64,000 bases of DNA, taken from assembly GCA_037176845.1 (NCBI GenBank), contig JAYKXP010000151.1:1-64000 (forward strand), given 5' to 3'. A program made the translations under genes and the position numbers. The notes under the pieces are model-generated. The model was not told the DNA's origin. It ran no database searches and was given only the letters and a program-made list of their open reading frames with translations. Positions 19,678 through 30,443 of this stretch are shown piece by piece (positions within the stretch are counted from its first letter, which is position 1; each line of letters begins with the position of its first letter). Source of the stretch: Paramarasmius palmivorus (lineage: Eukaryota > Basidiomycota > Agaricomycetes > Agaricales > Marasmiaceae).

Positions 19678-22600
19678 CTAGTCGTCATATTCCGTTTCAC
19701 TCTCCATGTCACTTGACCCCTCGCTATCAACGTTTGAGCTCTCTCCGTCAATCAGAACATCCCCTTCTAAATCCTTGTCCTCGCCCATATCACCGTCCTT
19801 CTCACTCTGATCATCATCATTCACATAGTCAGGGAATGGTGTATCAACGGCTGCCCATTCTTGAAGCCGTGGCACCAAGCGGCCCCATTTCTTCTCGAAC
19901 GACGCTTTCAGGGACCGCTGTATCCTTCCTTGCCGCAATGCAAATGCTCTCTGACCTTCCCTCTCTGCCTCTCCGCCAGCTAGCTCCGCCTTCGCATATT
20001 CGTCCCATTCCCGAGCTCGCCACTCCAAATACTCCAATGTCCGTCTCATCTCTTCCCTCACCAACATCAACTCCTCCCATGCTCGCATTGCACGTGCACG
20101 TGCTTTGCACCACTCTGACCGCAGAACCTCATTGTCATTTTCATCGGCACCATCTTCGAGGACCAGGCTTCCACCACGCCACCAAATCCATGAAATGCTC
20201 TTCCTCGTGTTCCCAGTCCCATGGACTCTGCGGTGCTCCCATTCAGTCCTATCGGGCGGTATCAGATCCCATTCAGACAGCGGGCGGTCCGTTTGCGACG
20301 TGGCGGTACCATGGAGTGGCTTGACCATCTCATGCTCCTCTTCATCTTCCTCGTCGTTCCCCATCCTCCCACGTCGTACCTTCAGCAAAGCAGGATCCTT
20401 GAAACTCCGAATATCTTCAGTATTTAGAACTTTCAGCTGCTGCTCCCAATTGCCTGGCCCTGTGAGCTTATGAAAAGCATCCCTAGATATCCGGTAGCGG
20501 GTAGCCCAGCGCTGGATACGAGACACAACGCGGTTGATTATCTCCCAAGCTCTTCCAGAAGATCTCTGGCCCCTGATGTTGGTGTTTTTGAAGAGCATCA
20601 TGCGAGTTTTGATGCGAAGGGAATGTCGAAGACCGTCCAGGGAGTCGTAGCACCGAGCGTACTGCAGCTTTCCTTCGATGCGCCGTAGCTCAGGCACACA
20701 GACACGATCAATCTGAGCTTGAGGAAGGCTCGATGGTAACCATACATCTGCACGTTCCGGCTCTGTATCTTCCAGATCCTCGGAAAGTTTCGCATCTTCG
20801 AGGTACTGTATGAGTCCGGGCATGTAGATTACTCGAAGGTCGTTATATGCCTGCAGCTGCCGAGCCAGCGCATTGCGGTGATCCCGAAGTTTCTGTGCTT
20901 GACGTGATGTGGGGATACGTGTCTGTTCCTCCTGTTGCTGGAGAAGCTTTTGCCTGGTTATCGATTAGTCATGATACTTTGACCAAAGACTGGCTCTACG
21001 CACTGTGAATCCTTGAGTGACAGCGCCATCTTTACAAATCCAGGGGCATCCACCGCATGGTATTTTACACCCCCTTCCGCAAGCCTTTCCTGTTCCTCTA
21101 TTGCCAACTCTTCCATTGCCATGTCTTCGCTCATAACTATATAAGTCCAGAAATCAGCTTGTCACTCCCGATGTTCCTGTAATAGCTACTCACATTCTTC
21201 ACCAACATGATACGGATTTGGAACGTCGAGCTTTGGAGTTGGTGCCGCCTCCCAGACTTTGCACATCTCTTTCCACCTCAGCGTCAGATGAGCCGGAATA
21301 TTTGCTGACAGACCACGATATTCGGTCATCTGCATCTGCAGATCCTTCTCTGCGTCCATATATCGCTTTTGAAGCGAAGCACCTAGTTTGAATGATTAGG
21401 AAGTGAAGTAATGGTAGACTCGTCGACTACGCTCACCCATTGCTTTATATTTCTCAAAGTTCCATTCACCCATCTGAGCGTCTATGTAGTCTTCTCTCGA
21501 TCCCGGTCCCATCGTCTTCGTGGCGTTTCCTAGGTTGTTGTGTTCGCCCCAGATCCGCTCCAGGGTCTCTCCGTCGGTATTCCCTGCGCCGCAAATGGTG
21601 TTGAGCGAGTATTGTTCGTGGTTTTCCTGTTTATGACCTGGCTCATGCATTTTTCCGATCCCGGGAGTCACGTCCATGCCGTTGTTCCACGACAGATCCT
21701 TCGGCCACCGAGTGATACGATCCAACAAGTGGATAAACCATTGGCAGGCTACATCGTAGATGGCGAGGAGCTCTAGCAGCAGAAGAAAAGGCTCCAGAGC
21801 CTTTGCAAAGATCCAATCCGTGTTGGAGTACCTTCAAAATGGCTGGTCATTATACCTTCCTAAAACAACCAAGCCGAGACAGCTTACCTTTCGCCCTTCT
21901 GCAGGTTCCCTACTCGAACAATCATATCCGACCTCCCGCACGCTACACCCATCACACCAGTGTATCTGAGACCCTTTGAAAACTTCGTGTTCTGCTTTGC
22001 GATCGCAGCCAGCGGAACACAGTTGCTGATCTGTCAGAGCATCAGTTCACGGTTCTTCGTCATCGAGAACCAACTCTTACCTCGTCACCATCATCTTTCG
22101 TGAAGACCCAATTTTCATAAGGTACTCGCTTCACAAAATACCCCATTCCTTGATTCAGCGGGGGGTCTCTTGAATGAGAAGACACCATCTGAGCCTTTAA
22201 ACGAAAATTGCCGTCGAGACAGAGGATGAGCCGGTAGAGAAATCTTGGGAACTCGTGAGTCAAGGTTTCTGGAGTAGAATACTATGCACACACCTTCGGC
22301 TAGCGTCTTGCCAGTTCACCGGGAGGTTAATCCCTGGATGTGGACACGACGGACATTGAACCACCAAGCGTCCTTCCTTATCGCCAATGCCAGCCTCATC
22401 GTGTGCTGCCCCGGACCAAATAACCAATTTGATATGTCTCCACTGACGGATCATTCGCAGCAGAGGACGATAACGAGACTTTGGAAGCACGAGCCCCGTG
22501 TTATCTGTGAGCTTCTCTAATGCTCGATAGAAATCGTGTGTCGAACCTTTGGTAGTCGAAGACATGACACGAAGGGTCTCGAGGTATGCAAAGGTAGCGC

Positions 22601-23663
22601 AGGTTGTAATGTGGCCTTCGTTGACTGTTGACGGATAGAGGCCGCGTCGCAGAAGTTGTCGAAATTGGTCAATACGCTTGTGGCAGTGGCAAAACCGTAT
22701 GTCGACCTCATGAATACCGTTGGTGTGTAGAACCCGCATTTTGGAGTGGCATTTTCTAGCCTTCACGCACTCCATTCCCATGTGATTCAACTGAATAATG
22801 AGTCCCATCGCACGAAGGCTAGTCTTCTCGAAGAAATCGCCATTCCATTCCTGAGTCAAATGGTCATTTGATATAGCTGCTACCAGATTCTCGAACACGC
22901 ACCTCGATAATGTGGAGAGGATTATACCTGTGACGACGCAGACAGCAAGTCTTGCATACCAAATCTCCAAAGAAGCAGTCCTTGCATCGATATTTTGCCA
23001 CCCTGGATGCACGCAGGACACCGCTGGGGTCCACGCCGCGACAGTCGGTGCAAGACCGTTGTTTGCGAACATCACTTCTTCCTTTGGACCGTAGAATTTC
23101 CGTCACGAAGACATCACGAAGATTTTGCTGCCAGTAAATGTTGGGACGTTTCTGCGAGAAACAATGTCAACTTGTATTCGTCAGAACAAGGCCATTGAAC
23201 CTACCGCTTTGTACGACTTCGTGGCGCGTTTTTTCGGGACAGTACCACCGTTCATAGGACCATTTTCCTCTGGATTGATGACAGGCGCGGGTGACTTTTC
23301 AGTCGAGTCCAGGAGGTCATCGTATATAGAGCCATGCTCCTCGGCGAATGCATCTACTCCTGGATTGTCACCCGCTGGTATGTCTTCCCATACATCCTCC
23401 ATGGTCTCGTCCCCAGCCTCCGAAAACTTCTCTTCTTCTCCGTTGAACCCCTCCCATTCTCCAAAACTCCCAACGCTGACAGTGTTCCATTCCGCACCTG
23501 CAGACCAGTGTCGCCCCTTCCCAGGCGACGAATGTAGAATGTTTCGACCCCCAGCAAGATTGACTCCTTCTTCACGATACGGAATGTCTTCTTCATCGTC
23601 TTCGAAGCGTACACGGTCTTGATAGGTATTGCTTTGAGTTCTTCGGCGTTTGGCTCTGGACAT
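19678..23663 (-). CDS. KDZ-family transposase, copy 2 (canonical, full length)
   Basis: The start is MSRAKRRRTQ at 23663; exon 1 ends at 23205 (donor GTAGGT). Then follow a KRPNIYWQQN start of the conserved part and a CxC2-type zinc cluster near 23040-22920 (CTDC, CKDC, CKTC, RHRYNPLHIIE). Further on are GIHEVDIRFCHC, WRHIKL and CPSCPHPGINLPVNW, and the RNase H-fold core: GLRYTGVMG, NLQKGERYSNTDW, IYDVACQW, GIGKMHEPGH, GAGNTDGETLERIWGEHN and GPGSREDYIDAQMGEWN. The C-terminal exon (20823-19678, 381 residues) is helical with a GPGNWEQQLKVL motif and an acidic end. All hallmark motifs are present and no in-frame stop was found in the exons checked, so it may be active. The KDZ class carries out DNA cut-and-paste transposition. 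Element ends were not identified. Confidence 0.85.
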
Positions 23664-24080
23664 AGGTGATGTTGCTAATTGGATGCGTTTCCATCCGAAA
23701 AGTCCGGATTGCCAAGTCGGCCTCTGGAACCTGAATTTGCTTCAATATCCCCGGCGAAGTAGTACACATTTCAAAATACATACGTCGACTGATGCGAAAC
23801 ATTGCAATGCAGCTGGGAGCGCTAGCTGGATGAAAAAAGCCCTTTGCTGCTGCTTTCAAGAAGGTAAAGAGCGTTGAAACGTTGAACGAAATCAACGAAA
23901 CGTATCACCTGTCCACATGATCATATCACTTGACCCTCCGAAGTCCGGGTCATGACTCCGATATCCGGAGCCCCGGCAATTTTTCTGCTGGATATCGAGG
24001 GCGCAATGAAATGGACAAGAACGCGTGCGCCGCCTTTTCAGCAACTAGATTAAATACAAGACCGACTTTATAATGTATAG
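23664..24080. other. Upstream region of KDZ copy 2
   Basis: About 400 bases between the KDZ start codon and the next - strand gene. It contains a CpG-rich stretch with a short inverted motif around TCCGGGTCATGACTCCGATA-like sequence near 23945. No gene is supported. Confidence 0.25.
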
Positions 24081-24497
24081 TCATATATAGCCCCAATATC
24101 CTGAACTTATATTGTTCACGCCAACAAAAGTGATTGAAAAATCTGCGTAGTGCTCTGGGATTGGTGATGGTCTAATTTCAAGTGCTGTAGAACCTGAACG
24201 TTGAACTGGAATTGCTTCTTCACACCCCCAGACTTGGATTGGAGACGCTGATGCAGAGCTCGTCAGCATCTTCTGCACAAGAATTTCAAGGATTACGTAC
24301 CCTGGAAGTATAGGTGTTTTTTGCTTCCCTGGCCCTTCTACGCGCTGTGGCTCATTTGGAAGTGGAAGAGTCCAACCGAATTGTGCTGCAAAATCCCTCA
24401 TGGCCCTTTCAAATCGAGCCGAACCGCTGTCTCCACTTGTGCTTCGCAAGGTTATATGTCCCTTCTGTGGGACGACACTATGAGAGTTCATTGGCAT
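24081..24497 (-). CDS. Small hypothetical protein
   Basis: The frame runs from an ATG at 24497 to the stop at 24081. An internal 50-nt intron (donor GTACGT after KTPILPG, branch CTGAC, acceptor ATCAG) is likely. An acceptor CCTTTAG lies immediately upstream of the ATG with a GTGAGT donor near 24545, so the gene probably starts further upstream in a short exon. The product has a polar N-terminal half (RFERAMRDFAAQFGWTLP) and a beta-like C-terminal half (ADFSITFVGVNNISSGYWGY). I recognise no family. It lies just upstream of KDZ copy 2 in the same orientation. Confidence 0.4.
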   Translation of the reverse strand: MPMNSHSVVPQKGHITLRSTSGDSGSARFERAMRDFAAQFGWTLPLPNEPQRVEGPGKQKTPILPGYVILEILVQKMLTSSASASPIQVWGCEEAIPVQRSGSTALEIRPSPIPEHYADFSITFVGVNNISSGYWGYI

Positions 24498-25133
24498 GCT
24501 AAAGGAAACTCAGTCATTGAGATTTCGTTTGAATGTTTCACTCACCAGGCCTTCTCTGCTACAGTAGCAAAGCCAGTTGTGATAGTAAGCGCAAGAGATT
24601 ACGATGTGGGGAATTCCCCACACAGCCTCACATCATTCAATACAACAATACCGCCGGCAACTTAAACACACGTGCAACTTCTTTTATCGAAACCATCATC
24701 AGCTTGAAGACCGCACAACGCCTTCACGAAGGCTCATTATCCAGCTATGAGCTTCTGCCTAGTACTAATTGTACCGCCAGCCGCCAGCCCTGCTGCCGAT
24801 ACGAGACCCCGTTTTATCAAGAACATCAAGTACAATTCTAGATCTCCGCAGCCCACCAATTCATAGTATCTAACTCGTCGATACAATCTCACATGGCTCA
24901 GTTCATAGAATGGTACTTCTAGGGATATGTCTTAATTCTACGCACCGGCTTTCCCATACCAGAGGAACCGCAATAAATTGTGACTAAATGATGAACTCCC
25001 CATATATATATATATTCCAAGGTACGCCACTCGAATCGAGCATGTCAGCTAATTGGTTCAAGTTCACTAATTGATTCAAGTGGACCATATTCCATCTATA
25101 TTTCCAGTATAACGCATTATTTCACCAATTTCG
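24498..25133. other. Mostly non-coding
   Basis: It probably contains the 5' exon(s) of the - strand gene ending at 24081, since a donor lies near 24545. The rest is AT-rich, with TA microsatellite-like sequence near 25007-25014. No other gene is supported. Confidence 0.3.
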
Positions 25134-25460
25134 ATGTTTCCGACTTCGGTGCCCGGTAAAGATTTGGAGGTCATATCTCAGTCGAAGCTCAGTCACCCGT
25201 TACACCTGTACCATCTCACACATTTGGAGAAAGCTCGATCGCCGTTCATACGGTCCAAGTCAGACCAATCGATGAGCCGTGTACGCACTCCCGAAATGAA
25301 AAGGCTCAAACAAGGTGAGAATCCGTTTGAGATTCTGTTATTCTGTCTGGGCTGTTATCATACTCACTGCGCCGATTTAGATCCCAATCGTGTCGAGGCT
25401 CTCGCAGACAGTGAACACCGCCAAACAATGTCATTCTCGCATTCTGACCGGAAGAGCTGA
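25134..25460 (+). CDS. Small hypothetical protein
   Basis: ATG at 25134; an open frame to the stop at 25458-25460 with a likely intron whose length is a multiple of three (donor GTGAGA near 25315, acceptor GATTTAG near 25380). The spliced product of about 86 residues is basic in its middle (MSRVRTPEMKRLKQ) and polar. No homologue is recognised. It could be the 5' part of a longer gene continuing into the exon at 25839. Confidence 0.35.
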   Translation: MFPTSVPGKDLEVISQSKLSHPLHLYHLTHLEKARSPFIRSKSDQSMSRVRTPEMKRLKQGENPFEILLFCLGCYHTHCADLDPNRVEALADSEHRQTMSFSHSDRKS

Positions 25461-25838
25461 GATCAACACAAGCATCTGTTGACGATCCCGACCGAGATCA
25501 GCATTCAGTTTCGATTCATCGTCTACCAGAAATATGAATATATGCATCAAAATTACATATGGCGCTGACAATAATGCAAGTGCCTATTGCAATCGGATGT
25601 CCTAGGGATGGCATGCATTAGACGAGTCCATTAATGCAATATGTCTTTCTCTTCGAGTTCAATCTTCATGCACGAAAAGCATCATCAAAGGATACGAGGT
25701 TAGTGTACGTCGTCCATTTACTAACAATAGCTGAAGAATTCATTTCTTCATCCACCCGATGTACTTCCCTATTTGTTAAGTGAAACTTGAAGCTTTACGA
25801 CTGACAATAAAGAACATAGGTACTTACATTTGAGATTC

Positions 25839-26381
25839 ATGACTATCAATCAGCTCGGACCGAATGACCATGTACGTGAGATAGTCAGTGTCACATCAAC
25901 ACCGGCGTCTTCCCATGAACCATCACCATCACTATACTCGATGAGCCCGCGGCACTCTACTCCTTCCATTGCTTCACTAAACTTCGAGCACACAGCAATT
26001 GTAGACAACATTCATACCCAATCCAATCGTCCCGCCAGCTCCGAACAGCCCAACTTTTGGAAACCCCGCCGAGTATTTCTCGTACCACGTCGAGAGCGAT
26101 GCTGGTCGCCTGGCAGATTACCACCATCCGAAAATGACTCTGACCATGGCGATTCTTCTTCCTTCAACGATTCTTCAACGGATTCAACTACTACGGATTC
26201 AACTACTAGTGAACAGGAGGAAGACTGGAGTTTGTCAAGCAGAGCTTTCGGGGAATCATGCGGGAAGCGTCGGCGCCCAGTGTACGACGGGACCTCAGGA
26301 GATGTGTCTAACGGAGACGAGGAAGATAATGGAGCTGTTATACGTGCGTCAAACGACCATCTTTCGCTCATTAATAACTAA
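25839..26381 (+). CDS. Ser/Thr-rich hypothetical protein
   Basis: The frame starts at ATG 25839, shortly after an acceptor-like ACATAG, and stops at 26379-26381. The product of about 180 residues is disordered in composition: PSPSLYSMSPRHSTPS-like segments, then a DSS/DST-rich run with a short repeated NDSSTDSTTTDSTT motif and an acidic DEEDNG end. A basic patch (KRRRPV) could be a nuclear signal. No known domain. It may be an exon of the preceding small gene. Confidence 0.4.
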   Translation: MTINQLGPNDHVREIVSVTSTPASSHEPSPSLYSMSPRHSTPSIASLNFEHTAIVDNIHTQSNRPASSEQPNFWKPRRVFLVPRRERCWSPGRLPPSENDSDHGDSSSFNDSSTDSTTTDSTTSEQEEDWSLSSRAFGESCGKRRRPVYDGTSGDVSNGDEEDNGAVIRASNDHLSLINN

Positions 26382-26713
26382 ATATACGAGTTTACAGAGA
26401 GTTTAAGGTCCCGTCGTCGAGCGCAGAAACGGGGAAGGTTCTCCCAGCACTATATTAATCACAGAAATGAAACCCAACATCGACACTACCTCCCTCGATA
26501 TCCTACACTGAGAGCCCGAACGGCAGCACGAGGTATTTCTGCCCATAGAAACCGTGGCCCCACACTGATGGCGTTCCAGGCGGAAATATCCAACCAAAGT
26601 CACGGTCTCTCGACTCGAAGATAACGACGTCAACCGGTGAGCCGCGCCTGCTAGTCGAAAATCAATAGAAAGTGACAAAATGCTAGTCTCTTCGCCGCAC
26701 GGGATCCATGAAC

Positions 26714-27136
26714 ATGCCTCGAAAGGAAGATTTTCAGCAACTCTGGACATCGGAATGGTTGGCGACGAGGGGGTCCTTCACTGTCCGGTGCTATTGAGCA
26801 AACCAGTCAACCGTCAGGAAACCATAGCCGAGGGGCGTTCTAGGCAGGCAGAAAATTCCAGAGCCTATTATGAACGTCATAAGCACCAGATCCAGGCGAG
26901 AGCTAAGCTCCACAAGGCCAAGTATGTTCGGTATTCTTCCGGATTCACAGCGTGTTACTTATCCTCAAACGCCTGACAGGCAGAAGGAGTTATTGGATAG
27001 TGTACCCGAAGACGTGAAGCATGCACAAATAGAATTGAAACGACAGAAACAAAGAGAGTATTCCCGCAAGCATCGGGAAAAAAACCGTGCAGTGATTAAT
27101 GCCAGAGAGCGAGAGCGACGTCGCAAACTCAAGTAA
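26714..27136 (+). CDS. Second gene with basic repeat N-terminus; appears truncated
   Basis: ATG near 26714 opens MPRKEDFQQLWTSEW. A further frame then gives RAYYERHKHQIQARAKLHKAK, a 57-nt intron (donor GTATGT, branch CTGAC), and REYSRKHREKNRAVINARE ending KLK at a perfect GTAAGT donor (27136). The YYxxHK / YSRKHREKNR units resemble the AQYYAKNKEKIKARR start of the 15387 gene, so both belong to one family with a short basic helical repeat. After the donor I find no downstream exon. The next 350 bases are a hairpin and repeat region, so this copy probably lost its 3' part. The join between the first ATG and the repeat is not resolved. Confidence 0.45.
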
Positions 27137-27433
27137 GTAATTTGTCCGAGATGAGGTTCAAGCGGCGCTGATGAACTGGCTCAAAAAGGTTGGCAGACAC
27201 GCAGCCAGTGTTTTAATCCTGGATTGGATTTCGGCTAGAGTGACACCCAGGACGCGCTATGCCCTTGTATGGCATGGTGAGATTCCATGGTGAGATTCTA
27301 TACCGAGCAAGTCGGCAGGGCGGTGAGGTTCTTATCGCATGATTCGTCGGATTGTGCGGTAGATTAATATTCCCGCATTTCCGTGGGGCTAGCAGGGTCT
27401 GCCCTGCCAATATCGTGCCAATAGAAAGGCTCC

Positions 27434-27483
27434 GGAGGGAGCTAGGGACGAAATGTTCAAGCATCTCGTCCCTAGCTCCCTCC
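27434..27483. repeat. Perfect 18-bp inverted repeat (hairpin)
   Basis: GGAGGGAGCTAGGGACGA at 27434-27451 and its exact reverse complement at 27466-27483, separated by 14 bases. It lies between the truncated gene and the acidic gene. It is too isolated to be called a terminator with confidence. Confidence 0.9.
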
Positions 27484-27660
27484 ACAAACCCTAGATATCC
27501 GGTTTGCCACCTGGTTACTGGCTTGCTTGTTACGGTTCATTGATTTCTCATCCTACTCGTCGTCACCTCGCTTTCAAACTATCTAATTCGCTATGTTTTC
27601 ATTGCTCAACAGTAATAACAAGATTTATATTTCCCAAAGGCAATCCACATCTGAGCACAG

Positions 27661-28362
27661 TCAAACTGTGTCATGGTCTACATCTATATCTGTGAGAACG
27701 TTGTCACTTTCTGAAGAAAGACCCTCATTATCTAGGAGAGGCGGGAAATCGGCCGATTGGCCTTGCGCGCTCAGATGTTCCCTGAGTGGAATGACAGGAC
27801 CCATAAACGGAATGAAAAGCGGCGACGGCGGAGTGCCATACAACTGACACATTGTCTCGAAGTCTATATCCGTCTCGTCGGAGGAAGTGTCGCTGTTGGA
27901 ATCGCTGTTGTGGTCAGAGAAGTACCCATCATCTTCACTCTCAAGGTTTTCTCGCAAACAGGGATCGTCACAGTCTTCGTCGTCGGTGTCGCCATAATCC
28001 AGGGAATGTAAATATTCCTCCTCGTCTAGCTCGATACCGGTGTCCTCGTGAATCAGGTCCTCATGCTCTGTTTCACCGGAGTCTTCGTCACTTGCGTACC
28101 ACTGCTCTTCATTGGTATCATGTCCGTTATCGTGCGGTGCCTGCGTAAAGAAATTACCAAAGTAACTTTTGACAGAAATTTGAGATGCTTACTTCGATTA
28201 ATAGTCGCCTACGTCGAATAACTGCACGAAATATGGCTGCTCTTCTGCGATTCCGGCGAGATGGACAGGGCTGTGAGGATTATGATTTAGCTTTGGGGTC
28301 TATATTGCGGGGCCCTAGTACTCACTACAACGGTGCGTCGTAAGCGGTTGATCCTAATTAGT
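27661..28362 (-). CDS. Acidic hypothetical protein
   Basis: The last exon (28140-27661) encodes 159 residues rich in Asp, Glu and Ser, with blocks such as DTDDEDCDD and SDSNSDTSSDETDID. It is preceded by exon 28270-28193, encoding a very basic stretch (RRNRRRAAIFRAVIRRRR). A further exon ends at 28326 (donor GTGAGT). Phases close at all three junctions. The abrupt change from basic to acidic halves suggests a nuclear, charge-patterned protein. The start is not defined; additional exons may reach to about 28.6 kb. The family is unknown. Antisense open frames across the same bases are considered shadows. Confidence 0.5.
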
Positions 28363-28651
28363 TCTCTTCCGATGCTGAAGTGTCTGAAGACCTAGTGAAC
28401 AGTGCGTCAGTTTGGTCCAGACCGAACAATATCTGAGACCTACCCGGCGCCAAAACCGCCGACTAGGCATCGACAGGAGAATATTGGTAGAAACGTCGAT
28501 ACGAGGTTGCCTGCCATGTACTGGGCTGATAAAGAATGCTGCAGGGCCCTCAAAGATCTCGCCTTTGGCCTTTGTCTTGGAAAAATGGAGTTATAGGTTG
28601 GGATAATTTCTCCTATTGCTAGGGTGACACAAACGGAACTGATCATTTGAC

Positions 28652-28790
28652 GTGGTGAGCTTCCAGGCGGTGAGATTCAGGGTGGTTACGTTCGGGGTGG
28701 TGAGTTGTTCCCAAATCAAGCGGTGAGATTCAGGGTGATAGGCCGCCATATCAGGTGGTGAGGTTCCAGGTGGTGAGGTTCAGGGTGGCA
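28652..28790. repeat. G-rich GGTGAG(A/G)TTC repeat array
   Basis: At least five imperfect copies of GGTGAGATTCAGGGTGG-like units occur in 140 bases. Related copies lie at 27280-27300 and a C-rich counterpart (TTCACCACGCC, twice) near 28830-28850. No coding frame. Confidence 0.7.
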
Positions 28791-29036
28791 AATGATGGAA
28801 CAAGGTAGCATGACACGGTCAGCCGCGGCTTCACCACGCCTTCACCACGCCTATCATGACCGAAACTACCCCAGTAAGAAGGGCGCCGTGTTCTTGGTAC
28901 TTAGCGGCTTGATGCCAGGGACTGAAAATTGACACGAGCACAACACAAGAGAAGACGGAAGGGCAGACATATTTCATTCACAATTGTTCAAAGAGTAGTA
29001 CAGACGCGCGGCAACTACAGGACTCTATCTAACAGT

Positions 29037-29984
29037 TCAGGCAGGAGTAGAAACGGTGGTGTCAAGACTATCAACAGTAATGGAGCTCTCGTCATCTCCG
29101 AGGCTGAGATCATCTTCAACAGTGTGCCACTCAGCTTCGCCACCGGGAAGATTGGGATTTCCAATCACAGCGAGACGATGACCAGGCTTCAGACCGCGGT
29201 AGGCACGAGCGTACTCGGTGATGGCGTCCTCCCAGGTATCGTATGCCTTCATGAGGGCATTAGAAACACCCAGAGTGCGAGGGGCAACTTCAGAATGACT
29301 ATGCAGCGAATGGTCAGGTCACTGAGTACAGACTAGACAACGTGAGACTTACAAGTCGTAGAAGATGCCGACTTCTTTTCCGCGGTAGACGACGTAGAAA
29401 CGGTTGTGAAATTCCATGCCAGCGCGGATTTCCAAGTCACGAGGGTGAGGGATCTCGGTCGAGAACACTACTGCTGTGGTCAAAACACTGGCGGGACCGT
29501 TGACGTTCGTGAAAGGGGGGACGATGTCGTGTTCGCGGTCTTGCGCCACCTCCGCCTCCTGCTGGGCCTTGAAGGCGGCGTTGTGCTCAGCTCCCACCAA
29601 ACGAGTTCCGTTGGCTGGGGCAATGCTGATGGTGGTAGTAATCACCAGATCTAGATATGATAAAGGTTAGCAGTGAGGGGGACTGGACAAAAAATGTCAA
29701 CTTACTGCCAATACGCTCGATGGTAGTGCGGACGGTGGTGACACCTGCAATTCAAAAGTCAAGAAATGATATCGATATAAAGAAGAGGGGGACTTACCAC
29801 TGGCGACCTCGAAGTCACTAATAGTGTAAGTGCGAGGAGCACTGACAGCGTCTAGGAAGCTAGTGGTGAGTAAGAGGAAGAAAGAATAAAGAAGTGGGTT
29901 ATTACCAGACTGGACGTTGCGCTGACCGTGACCAGAGGTCGCAATGTACGGCACTGGATATGGGGCTTGGCTGGGTTGAGACAT
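29037..29984 (-). CDS. Protein with RNase H1 N-terminal/viroplasmin-like domain, gene I
   Basis: Five exons (29984-29906, 29851-29798, 29744-29706, 29650-29353, 29298-29037) give 243 residues with all phases closed. The C-terminal part contains FYVVYRGKEVGIFYDF, then GVSNALMKAYDTWEDAITEY. This is the YVVxxGxxxGIY...W...V.G..xxxxKxFxTxxEAxxxY pattern of the RNase H1 N-terminal (caulimovirus viroplasmin-like) fold, which binds RNA:DNA hybrids or dsRNA in the founding members. No catalytic RNase H domain follows, as in many agaric genes of this type. The N-terminus is Pro/Tyr/Gln-rich. It is divergently placed to the 30444 gene with a 460-bp shared intergenic region. A paralogue lies at 38-39.5 kb. 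Confidence 0.72.
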
Positions 29985-30443
29985 AGCTGATGGTTGGGGT
30001 GAAAGGGCAGGAAAGTGAGAATCCCGAATATATCCTGAAACCTTTATTTGTCTTCTTGTTTGGAGCTGTCGTGATGAGATACATCGTAGAATTCCAGAGT
30101 GGAGGTGAGGCGAATCGAGATCTGATTGTCGGCAAAAAGACAAAAAGGTCCGGTCTGCAAGAATCTCATATTCCAAATAAGCGATGAGTACGAACCAGTT
30201 TCCTTTCTTAAGCGCATGTCGGTATTGCTACGGTGGCACCAGTGGTTCGTCTCTATGACAGAAACAGGATGAGCTGAAACGCAAACTGTAGTATATAAGG
30301 GCAATGGGAAGGGATTTGGGACTTTGAGTTACCTCTGCTACGTTACGGCTATTGGTTGCTCTTGCACAGAAGCATTTGCTATCTCACTACTGCTCCAAAA
30401 CTCTTCTATCACACCTCTATCTCTGCTGCTTCTCTCTACATCG
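29985..30443. promoter_or_regulatory. Divergent promoter region
   Basis: The 459 bases separate two divergent starts. A TATATAA lies on the + strand near 30292-30298, about 150 nt upstream of the ATG at 30444. The rest is without distinctive motif. Confidence 0.4.

Noticed and set aside
9618..23663. A TET/JBP dioxygenase gene beside the KDZ transposases
   Set aside because: Looked for because KDZ elements in some mushrooms carry them. No HxD...H dioxygenase pattern was found in the genes between or next to the two copies.
19678..24050. Terminal inverted repeats of KDZ copy 2
   Set aside because: Compared the flanks by eye and found no convincing inverted match; a computed search with larger flanks is needed before denying them.
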